Source of the DNA: an uncultured Oscillospiraceae bacterium
Lineage (GTDB): Bacteria > Bacillota > Clostridia > Oscillospirales > Ruminococcaceae
Reading direction: 5' to 3'
NCBI GenBank assembly: GCA_900555435.1
Contig: USLH01000090.1
Coordinates: forward strand, 1-9,669
Length of the DNA stretch: 9,669 nt
Position 1 is the stretch's first letter. Each line of letters starts with the position of its first letter. This document shows positions 1 to 5,139 of this stretch, piece after piece. The notes beneath the pieces are model-generated. The model had not been told where the DNA came from. It worked only from the letters and a program-made list of their open reading frames with translations, and did no database searches. Both the position numbers and the translations under genes were made by a program.

Positions 1-1
1 G

Positions 2-382
2 GTTGAGGTAGCGGCTGCATTGATTCGAAAAGACGACACCTTTCTCATCTGTCAGCGCCCAGAGCAAAAAGCTCGGGGACTGCTCTGGGAATTTGTCGGC
101 GGAAAACTGGAGCCGGGAGAAACCGGTGAAGAAGCACTGATCCGGGAATGTCAGGAGGAACTGGGAATTTGCGTGAAGCCGGAAGGAATTTTCTGTCAGG
201 TGGTTCATAAATATCCGGACATTACCATTCGACTGTCTGTTTATAATGCCCGAATTGCAGAGGGAACGCCGCAGCTTTTGGAGCACAAGGATCTGAAATG
301 GATTACGCCGAAAGAGATCCCGCTTTATGACTTTTGTCCGGCGGACGCGGATGTGCTTCGGAAAATTCAGGAGGCGTTTTAA
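2..382 (+). CDS. Nudix hydrolase (MutT-like NTP pyrophosphohydrolase), 5' end outside the window
   Basis: The protein hydrolyses a nucleoside diphosphate linked to another group; the MutT-type layout suggests clean-up of oxidised nucleotides such as 8-oxo-dGTP, but substrate is not fixed by sequence. A complete Nudix box, GX5EX7REUXEEXGU, lies at bases 101-169, read as GKLEPGE, then RECQEELGI after seven residues, with all catalytic Glu/Arg positions intact. It is preceded by the typical first strand (VEVAAALI) and the ICQRP stretch, then LLWEFVGGK. The open frame runs to the window edge, and the conserved first strand begins at the first codons, so the real start is a few residues upstream. 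An in-frame TTG at base 20 would delete that strand and is unlikely to be the start. About 126 residues are visible, close to the normal 130-140. It ends in TAA; no convincing terminator follows directly. The family is certain, the exact substrate is not. Confidence 0.93.
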   Translation, partial: VEVAAALIRKDDTFLICQRPEQKARGLLWEFVGGKLEPGETGEEALIRECQEELGICVKPEGIFCQVVHKYPDITIRLSVYNARIAEGTPQLLEHKDLKWITPKEIPLYDFCPADADVLRKIQEAF

Positions 383-474
383 GGGCGGCAGAGGAAAGGG
401 CAGGGAGCACTCCCCTTCTCTGCAATCCGAGATAGCATCCTTTGCAGTCGGCAGCGGCTCCAAAAGGCCGAAAA

Positions 475-530
475 GGGAACAAATGGGATAAGAGAAGTCG
501 TCCGATGGGCTTTTTGGAGGTGTTGTTCCC
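475..530. repeat. Inverted repeat, 8-bp arms, 40-nt spacer
   Basis: GGGAACAA at 475-482 is the exact reverse complement of TTGTTCCC at 523-530. The intervening 40 nt contain further partial complementarity (ATGGGAT against the GATGGGC side is only direct similarity). There is no T-tract after either arm on either strand, so it is not an intrinsic terminator. Function unknown; chance is possible at this arm length. Confidence 0.4.
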
Positions 531-709
531 GGTTCCCATTGAAATACCTGTCAACTCGGAGAGGATTTCCCTTTTCCTTTTTTCCATTTTCTACTGTTTT
601 CAAAGCTTCCCTTCCTCACGCCCCCTCACAGTGGATTTCTTCGCCTTTTTGATTCGATACAAAGACGGGTTTGGTCGATTTCATGCCGGCACTCTTTAAG
701 GTATGTTGC

Positions 710-725
710 CTTTGAGGGATCAAAG
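710..725. repeat. Short hairpin, 6-bp stem, 4-nt loop
   Basis: CTTTGA (710-715), loop GGGA, TCAAAG (720-725) form a perfect stem-loop readable on either strand. It is the first of several small hairpins between 710 and 1150. No T-tract follows. Confidence 0.4.
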
Positions 726-903
726 CCTTCGGTGAGATGGCGCCGGTAGAGAGGTCTGTCGAAAGCGGTGCTCGCAGATGTTATGGTGACGGAGCCGGAC
801 AGCTTTTCCCTTTGCTGAGAGCGCTGAAAGGAGTTTGATTCTTCTGTTTCGTGCTTCCCCTCCAAAAAGGGCACAGCTTTAAGATAGAAGTTATGGCCTC
901 CCT

Positions 904-945
904 TTTTCGTCGAAAAATTCTTGCGAATAGCTGGGTCGACGAAAA
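904..945. repeat. Inverted repeat with perfect 10-bp arms
   Basis: TTTTCGTCGA (904-913) is the exact reverse complement of TCGACGAAAA (936-945). The 22-nt interior can form a small second hairpin, ATTC-TTGC-GAAT. This is the longest perfect dyad in the gene-free spacer. It could be a structured-RNA stem, a protein-binding site or part of a dispersed palindromic repeat; no neighbouring gene indicates which. Confidence 0.5.
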
Positions 946-975
946 CACATATTCGCTGAGGCTTCCAAAAAGTCA

Positions 976-1033
976 TAGCCACTGGCTAAGCCGGCTCTAT
1001 AAGCGCCTATTGCCGGCAAGCGTCTCAAGACGC
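976..1033. repeat. Cluster of three palindromes
   Basis: Within 58 bp there are TAGCCA-C-TGGCTA (976-988), two GCCGGC copies (990-995 and 1012-1017, self-complementary, with a near-palindromic ATAAGCGCCTAT between them) and GCGTCT-CA-AGACGC (1020-1033). All can fold on either strand as a compact multi-hairpin. No T-tract follows. The density is unusual for a plain spacer. Confidence 0.45.
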
Positions 1034-1117
1034 ACGGAAGTTTATTTCGCCTGCATCACTTGCTCCACACACAGTCCGTAAACGAGCGACGGTTCTCTCT
1101 TTCTATTAACAGTTCGC

Positions 1118-1147
1118 TTTGCTTGATGCTTGAAGCAAAAGTTTTTT
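1118..1147 (+). terminator. Terminator-like hairpin with T-tract
   Basis: TTTGCTT (1118-1124), an 8-nt loop, AAGCAAA (1133-1139), then AG and six T residues (1142-1147). The geometry fits an intrinsic terminator on the plus strand, but the stem is only 7 bp and AT-rich. If real, it would end a transcript from the palindrome-rich segment upstream. Confidence 0.3.
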
Positions 1148-1484
1148 ACGGAAACCAATGAGAAGTGCTTTACGAAGCGGAAGGCAGTACGTTTTGTCCG
1201 TCTCGTTTTTGAAAAAAGTTTTCTCAAGGAAAAATCTCAACCGTTTAAACGGAAAGCGCCAAGGCAGAAGGGGCAGATGTTTCCCAAATCTCCCAACAAC
1301 CGGAAGAGCCATCCGGCTCCAGCACCATAACACCCATAACGATCCAAAGCAAGCGATGTCTCCGACAGATTTTATCCATTCGAGGATCTTCGTCACTCTT
1401 GATTTCCCTCGAAAGCGGCATACCCTAAAAAGCGTGCCCTACCCTTTTCAGCGTATGGAGGGGAAAAAGATAAAGGTAGCAAAT

Positions 1485-1550
1485 ATGCTGCCGGCGGTCT
1501 TGCTGGCCATTTTGACAGCGCATCTGCTTTTGAGTTTTTTGAATAAATGA
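1485..1550 (+). CDS. Possible 21-residue hydrophobic micropeptide
   Basis: The candidate reads MLPAVLLAILTAHLLLSFLNK: nearly all hydrophobic, long enough to span a membrane once, with a C-terminal Asn-Lys. An in-frame ATG at 1455 would add ten residues (MEGKKIKVAN), giving a basic N-terminus, but it has no clear ribosome binding site. The ATG at 1485 has AAAGG at 1472-1476. That site and the start codon fall in a hairpin, GGTAGCA (1475-1481), loop AATA, TGCTGCC (1486-1492), including one G-T wobble, which could hide the start. The stop codon touches a good plus-strand terminator with no other plus-strand gene to serve. This resembles small membrane peptides such as type I toxins in size and layout, but I recognise no specific family. 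Chance remains quite possible. Confidence 0.27.
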   Translation: MLPAVLLAILTAHLLLSFLNK

Positions 1551-1590
1551 AAAAGACGCTATGGAATCGACCACGGCGTCTTTCTTTTTT
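1550..1590 (+). terminator. Intrinsic terminator, usable in both directions
   Basis: AAAGACGC (1552-1559) pairs perfectly with GCGTCTTT (1576-1583); the 16-nt loop has a possible inner TGG/CCA pairing. TTTCTTTTTT (1581-1590) follows on the plus strand. On the minus strand the same stem ends in TTTTTC, so it could also back up fucO termination. The nearest plus-strand coding candidate is the micropeptide ending at 1550. Confidence 0.7.
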
Positions 1591-1593
1591 CCG

Positions 1594-1629
1594 AAAAAGG
1601 GGTGGGAGGTGCCCCAACAACAACCTCCC
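1594..1629 (-). terminator. Probable fucO terminator
   Basis: On the minus strand, GGGAGGT (1629-1623), a 12-nt loop and ACCTCCC (1610-1604) form a 7-bp GC-rich stem, followed five bases later by TTTTT (1598-1594). It lies about 20 nt after the fucO stop codon. The gap between stem and T-run makes it suboptimal; the bidirectional hairpin just beyond may assist. Confidence 0.5.
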
Positions 1630-1648
1630 GTGACGTTTTCGGGATTTT

Positions 1649-2800
1649 TTACAGCATGGATTTGTACAGTGCTTCGATGTCTTCCAGAGTAGGATCCTTG
1701 GGGTTGCCGGGACGGCAGGCGTCATCCATGGCAGACTGAGCGAGGAACGGGATGTCCTCTTCTTTTACGCCTACTTCGGTAAGAGTGGCGGGGATTCCCA
1801 CGTCCTTGGACAACTGCTTCACAGCGTCAACGGCGGCTTTCCGGTACTCTTCCTGAGTCATGGAGTCCACGTTGGCAACGCCCATGGCCCGGGCGATCTC
1901 CCGGTACTTCTCACCGGTAGCAGGAGCGTTGTACTCCATTACGGTCGGAAGAATGATGGCGTTGGCGACACCATGAGGGGTGTCATACACAGCACCCAGA
2001 GGATGCGCCATGGAGTGAACGATGCCCAGGCCAACATTCGAAAAGCCCATACCGGCAATATACTGACCCAGAGCCATGCCTTCCCGTCCTTCGGGAGTGT
2101 TGGCGACGGCGCCACGGAGAGAGCGGGAGATAATCTCGATGGCTTTCAGATGCATCATATCGGTCATTTCCCAAGCAGCCTTGGTGATGTAGCCTTCGAT
2201 GGCGTGGGTCAGAGCGTCCATACCGGTAGCGGCGGTCAGGCCCTTAGGCATGGAGGACATCATTTCCGCATCAATGAAGGCGACCACGGGGATGTCATGG
2301 GGATCGACGCAGACGAATTTGCGGCTCTTTTCCGTGTCGGTGATAACGTAGTTGATGGTAACCTCAGCAGCGGTACCGGCGGTGGTGGGAACGGCGAAGA
2401 TAGGCATACTCTTATGGGGAGTAGCCACAACGCCTTCCAGGCTCACAACATCCGCATATTCGGGGTTTGCGATGATGATGCCGATGCCCTTGGCGGTATC
2501 CATGGAGGAGCCGCCGCCGATGGCGATCAGGTAGTCAGCACCGGCTGCCTTGAAAGCGGCAACGCCGTCCTGCACGTTTTTGATGGTGGGGTTTGCCTTG
2601 ATGTCGCTGTAGACTTCGTAGGCAAGTCCGTTTTTCTCCAGCAGATCGGTCACTTTCGTCGCAACGCCGAACTTGACCAGATCCTTATCGGTAACGACCA
2701 GCGCCTTTTTAAAGGCACGACCTTTGGCCTCGTCAACGATGGACGCAATCGCGCCGGGGCCGATGTAGGAGGTCTCATTGAGAATCATTCTGTTTGCCAT
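1649..2800 (-). CDS. fucO: Lactaldehyde reductase / 1,2-propanediol oxidoreductase (iron-dependent alcohol dehydrogenase)
   Basis: This cytosolic NADH-dependent enzyme reduces L-lactaldehyde to L-1,2-propanediol, reoxidising NADH under fermentation. The 383 residues match the family length and follow E. coli FucO closely from MANRMILNET onward. Visible features are the nucleotide-binding ADYLIAIGGGS segment (about 88-98), PTTAGTAAEVTINYVIT (138-154), and the Fe ligands Asp195 and His199 in GMDALTHAIEGY, His262 in VHSMAHP and His276 in TPHG. A GTG nine bases upstream (2809) is in frame, but the ATG at 2800 has AGGTGA at ideal spacing and matches the family N-terminus, so I chose it. It follows rhaD by 180 bp and has its own promoter and leader. 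It supplies the last step for the lactaldehyde made by RhaD. The family also serves L-fucose pathways, but the rha neighbours set its role here. Confidence 0.95.
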   Translation of the reverse strand: MANRMILNETSYIGPGAIASIVDEAKGRAFKKALVVTDKDLVKFGVATKVTDLLEKNGLAYEVYSDIKANPTIKNVQDGVAAFKAAGADYLIAIGGGSSMDTAKGIGIIIANPEYADVVSLEGVVATPHKSMPIFAVPTTAGTAAEVTINYVITDTEKSRKFVCVDPHDIPVVAFIDAEMMSSMPKGLTAATGMDALTHAIEGYITKAAWEMTDMMHLKAIEIISRSLRGAVANTPEGREGMALGQYIAGMGFSNVGLGIVHSMAHPLGAVYDTPHGVANAIILPTVMEYNAPATGEKYREIARAMGVANVDSMTQEEYRKAAVDAVKQLSKDVGIPATLTEVGVKEEDIPFLAQSAMDDACRPGNPKDPTLEDIEALYKSML

Positions 2801-2837
2801 GGGAATCACCTTTTCCTTTCTCTTTTTCAGGCTTTCA

Positions 2838-2861
2838 GGAGCAATCCGCTTCGGATACTCC
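2838..2861 (-). promoter_or_regulatory. Hairpin in the fucO leader
   Basis: On the minus strand GGAG-T-ATCCG (2861-2852), loop AAG, CGGAT-TG-CTCC (2848-2838) form a 9-bp stem with a small internal loop. It lies in the 5' untranslated region between the predicted fucO transcription start (about 2877) and the ribosome binding site (about 2806-2811). It may stabilise the mRNA; no T-tract follows, so it is not a terminator. Confidence 0.4.
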
Positions 2862-2883
2862 AGGAGAACTTGATTACACCTTT

Positions 2884-2912
2884 ATCATACACCGAATGCG
2901 CAAAAAATTCAA
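2884..2912 (-). promoter_or_regulatory. Predicted sigma-A promoter of fucO
   Basis: On the minus strand TTGAAT (2912-2907) and TATGAT (2889-2884) are separated by exactly 17 bases, a good match to the housekeeping consensus. Transcription would start near 2877 and give a leader of about 77 nt. It indicates that fucO can be expressed separately from rhaBAD. Just upstream, 2921-2939 holds overlapping small palindromes (CTTAAG, GTTTAAAC) that could bind a regulator. Confidence 0.6.
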
Positions 2913-2942
2913 GTGCGGTTCTTAAGGTTTAAACGTTCAACG

Positions 2943-2971
2943 AAAAAAGTTTTTGTGCAATTCACACAAAA
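2943..2971 (-). promoter_or_regulatory. Dyad between rhaD and fucO: weak terminator or operator
   Basis: TTTTGTG (2951-2957) and CACAAAA (2965-2971) are perfect 7-bp arms around a 7-bp centre. On the minus strand it starts ten bases after the rhaD stop and is followed by AC and six T residues (2948-2943), as an attenuating terminator would be. The stem has only two GC pairs. The TGTG...CACA pattern also looks like an operator upstream of the fucO promoter. It resembles but does not fit the Rex consensus TTGTGAA-N4-TTCACAA, since the spacing between the TTGTG and CACAA parts is 7 rather than 8. Confidence 0.45.
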
Positions 2972-2980
2972 TTCACGATT

Positions 2981-3802
2981 TTACTCGGAAAGGAACCGCT
3001 CCGGAAGAGTCACCTTGAAATCTTTTGCCAGATCCCGGAAGTTCTGTGCGGTGATGGTCTGGCGTTTTCCTCCCATGGACAGGACCTTGACTAAAATCTC
3101 GGCGGATTTCTCCACGGTGTCCATCAGGCCGAAGGTCTGGTCGAAGTCCTCACCGGAGCAGAAGATGCCGTGGTGAGCCCAGACGGCCACATCGTACTTC
3201 TTCATCAGCTCAGCAGTAGCGAGGGCAATATCCCGGCCGCCGGGGACCATCCACGGCACCACGCCGACCCCGTCGGGGAACACCACCGGACACTCGGTAG
3301 CCATCTCCCACAGCTCCCGGGTGAAGGCTTCGTCGGTCAGGGGCAAGATAAAGGTCAGGGCGATCAGGTTGGTGGGATGAGAGTGAAGGATGACACGGTG
3401 ACGGCCGCCGGTCAGCTCCTTTTTAATGGAGTGGTTCATCAGATGGGTGGGCAGCTCGCTGGTGGGACGGCCGCCTTCGGTCAGACCCCAGACTATCCGG
3501 TAGTTCTTGCCGGTCTCGTCCACCTGGATGACACAGATGTTGGCGGCGGGATCCAAAATAACGTTGCGCATGAATTTGCCGGAACCGGTGACGAGGAAGT
3601 ACTCCCCTGCCAAGTTGGGAACGTCCACGCCAATGGGGGTGAATTCCCGATCGAAGGAGAAGGAGTCCATGACGGATTCCGCTTCCTCGCATTTGATGCG
3701 GTAGGAGTAATTTCCGCCGTTTCTTTCGTGCCAGCCTTTTTTGAAGGCGTCGTCGGTGACCCGGACGAAGCCCTCTAAGAATTTGGAGTTCAGGATGTCC
3801 AT
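2981..3802 (-). CDS. rhaD: L-rhamnulose-1-phosphate aldolase (class II, zinc)
   Basis: The enzyme cleaves L-rhamnulose-1-phosphate to dihydroxyacetone phosphate and L-lactaldehyde in the cytoplasm. The 273 residues equal the family length (274 in E. coli), and the order of conserved blocks is the same: GWHERNGGNYSYR (23-35), VTGSGKFMRNV (71-81), LDPAANICVIQVD, WGLTEGGRPTSELPTH (105-120), HSHPTNLIALT (140-150), TECPVVFPDGVGVVPWMVPG and KSAEILVKVLSMGG. Zinc ligands are His140, His142 and His211 (AHHGIF), and the catalytic Glu is Glu116 in SELP; Glu170 also matches the conserved active-site Glu of RhaD. The long insertion and the TECPVVFPDGVG block separate it from the shorter fuculose-phosphate aldolases (FucA). 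AAAGGA lies eight bases before the ATG. It follows rhaA by 76 bp across a strong hairpin, as third gene of the operon. Confidence 0.97.
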   Translation of the reverse strand: MDILNSKFLEGFVRVTDDAFKKGWHERNGGNYSYRIKCEEAESVMDSFSFDREFTPIGVDVPNLAGEYFLVTGSGKFMRNVILDPAANICVIQVDETGKNYRIVWGLTEGGRPTSELPTHLMNHSIKKELTGGRHRVILHSHPTNLIALTFILPLTDEAFTRELWEMATECPVVFPDGVGVVPWMVPGGRDIALATAELMKKYDVAVWAHHGIFCSGEDFDQTFGLMDTVEKSAEILVKVLSMGGKRQTITAQNFRDLAKDFKVTLPERFLSE

Positions 3803-3844
3803 GTTTTTGATCCTTTCTTACTGTGATTTTAAAAATGCACCGCT

Positions 3845-3866
3845 GCCCTCCGGGAAACCGGAGGGC
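3845..3866 (-). promoter_or_regulatory. Intercistronic hairpin between rhaA and rhaD
   Basis: GCCCTCCGG (3845-3853) and CCGGAGGGC (3858-3866) form a perfect 9-bp, very GC-rich stem with a 4-nt loop (TTTC on the mRNA). It sits 12 nt after the rhaA stop. On the minus strand a TTTTT run (3835-3831) begins nine bases after the stem, too far for a strong terminator. It more likely protects the upstream rhaBA message from 3' decay or partly limits rhaD transcription. Confidence 0.6.
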
Positions 3867-3878
3867 ATGGGAATGGGT

Positions 3879-5117
3879 TCAGCGTTTGGAGAGAACGTCG
3901 GTCTCGTACCTGCGGATGTCGGAGAGCCAGTTCTGGCGGACGGGGACGTTGTTCATTTCGCAGAAGTGATCCCAGACGTCGGCGAAGGGATAGGTCTTCA
4001 GCTCTTCCTGCATGGCGAGGAGAGAGGTGTAGTCTCCGCTGTCCTGGAGCTTCTTCAAAGCGGCATGGGGAGTCAGCAAGGCGTAGAGCAGCGCCTTCTG
4101 CATATTCCGCATACCGACGACCCATGCAGCCACCCGGTTGATGCTGGCGTCGAAATAGTCTAAGCCGATGAGGACCCGATCCAGGGCGTTGCAGCGGACG
4201 ATCTCTTTGGCGATCTCTTTCAGCTCATCGTCGAAAATGACCACATGATCGGAGTCCCAGCGGACGGGACGGGTGACGTGGAGTGCCAACTTGTCGGAGA
4301 ACAAGAGCATAGAGGGGATCTTGTCGGAAACCACTTCCGTGGGATGATAGTGGCCGTTGTCCAGCAGGCAGAGTACGCCGTTTTTCGCCGCATAGTTCAT
4401 GTAGAATTCGTGAGAGCCAACGGTATAGGATTCCAGACCGATGCCGAAGACTTTGGATTCCACGGAGTCGCAGATATATCTGGGATCCAGTTTTTCGGAG
4501 AAGATCTCATCCAGAGAGTCCTTGAGCCGCTGGCGGGGCCCTAAACGGTCGGCGGGGATGTCCTTATAGCCGTCGGGGATCCAAATGTTGTCGAGAGAGA
4601 GCTGTCCCAGCTCTTTTCCGAAATACTCGGTAATCTCCCGGCAGCGTTTGCAGTGCTCCACCCAGAAATGGCGGATGGATTCGTCAGGATTGGACAGGGT
4701 CAGGCTGTTGGCGGCTTTAGGATGGGAGAACAGCGTGGGATTGAAGTCCAGTCCCAGTCCCCGATCTTTCGCAAAATCTACCCATGCGGCGAAGTGCTCC
4801 GGCTGTAAGGCGTCCCGCTCCACCGGATGGTCGGTGACGGCGTAGATGGCGTGAAGGTTTACCTTGTGGGTGCCGGGGATCATTTTCATGGCCATGTCGA
4901 TGTCCGAGGTCAGCTCCTCAAAGTTCCGGGCTTTTCCGGGATAATTGCCGGTAGCGGCGATGCCGCCGGAAAGGCTGCCGGAGTTTTCAAAACCTCCCAC
5001 GTCGTCGCCCTGCCAGCAATGCATGGAGATCTTCACCCGGCTCAGTTGGCGCAGGGCGTCCTCCGTATTGACGCCTAAGTTTGCGTACAGTTCTTTTGCG
5101 TATTCGTAGCGGTTCAT
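3879..5117 (-). CDS. rhaA: L-rhamnose isomerase
   Basis: This cytosolic Mn-dependent isomerase interconverts L-rhamnose and L-rhamnulose, the first step of the pathway. The 412 residues are close to the 419 of E. coli RhaA, and the protein follows it throughout: ISMHCWQGDDVGGFEN (30-45), GGIAATGNYPGKAR (51-64), NLHAIY (87-92), LGLDFNPTLFSHP (121-133), NIWIPDGYKD (177-186), ESKVFGIGLESYTVGSHEF (220-238), GHYHPTEVVSDKI (255-267), RPVRWDSDHVV (283-293) and IGLDYFDASINR (317-328). Metal ligands expected from the family are present: His256, Asp288 and Asp290, with Glu229 and Asp253 for the second site. The ATG has a strong AAGGAGGA six bases upstream. Only 22 bp separate it from the rhaB stop, so the two are co-transcribed. 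I see no damage or unusual residues. Confidence 0.98.
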   Translation of the reverse strand: MNRYEYAKELYANLGVNTEDALRQLSRVKISMHCWQGDDVGGFENSGSLSGGIAATGNYPGKARNFEELTSDIDMAMKMIPGTHKVNLHAIYAVTDHPVERDALQPEHFAAWVDFAKDRGLGLDFNPTLFSHPKAANSLTLSNPDESIRHFWVEHCKRCREITEYFGKELGQLSLDNIWIPDGYKDIPADRLGPRQRLKDSLDEIFSEKLDPRYICDSVESKVFGIGLESYTVGSHEFYMNYAAKNGVLCLLDNGHYHPTEVVSDKIPSMLLFSDKLALHVTRPVRWDSDHVVIFDDELKEIAKEIVRCNALDRVLIGLDYFDASINRVAAWVVGMRNMQKALLYALLTPHAALKKLQDSGDYTSLLAMQEELKTYPFADVWDHFCEMNNVPVRQNWLSDIRRYETDVLSKR

Positions 5118-5139
5118 GGATATTCCTCCTTAGAAAAAA

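Larger units (their letters stand above)
383..1484. other. Long spacer with no confident gene, rich in short inverted repeats
   Basis: I see no open frame here with recognisable family motifs. Several frames of 60-130 codons are open on both strands but look like mixed low-complexity, basic or Ser/Pro-rich translations, and they overlap each other. Many short perfect inverted repeats occur: 475-482/523-530, 710-715/720-725, 904-913/936-945, 976-981/983-988, 1020-1025/1028-1033, 1118-1124/1133-1139, the 12-bp palindrome 1241-1252 and 1306-1310/1315-1319. The T- and A-rich composition of about 540-1260 differs by eye from the GC-richer coding DNA around it. It may be a decayed region, a dispersed intergenic repeat, or a structured RNA; the sequence alone does not decide. 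Confidence 0.6.

Noticed and set aside
20..22. TTG start for the Nudix gene
   Set aside because: Starting here would remove the conserved first beta-strand visible in the preceding in-frame codons; the gene more likely begins upstream of the window.
442..699. 85-codon plus-strand frame with a Phe-rich stretch after the Nudix gene
   Set aside because: The hydrophobic stretch comes from T/C-rich DNA (about 565-620); there is no convincing ribosome binding site and an overlapping frame on the other strand is equally open.
626..982. 118-codon minus-strand frame in the spacer
   Set aside because: No start signal and no motif; it runs through the 10-bp inverted repeat and the composition is not like the neighbouring genes. 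Better treated as non-coding until homologues are seen.
1973..2932. A 319-codon open frame on the plus strand opposite fucO
   Set aside because: Its translation is Gly/His/Asp-rich without family motifs and lies exactly antisense to well-supported fucO codons; it is a reading-frame shadow of GC-biased coding DNA.
2951..2971. Canonical Rex operator upstream of fucO
   Set aside because: The dyad has a 7-bp centre between TTGTG and CACAA halves instead of the 8 bp of the Rex consensus, so I report it only as an unassigned dyad.
3170..3778. A 202-codon open frame opposite rhaD
   Set aside because: Same pattern as the fucO shadow: antisense, Gly/Val/His-rich, no motifs, and rhaD has all catalytic residues.
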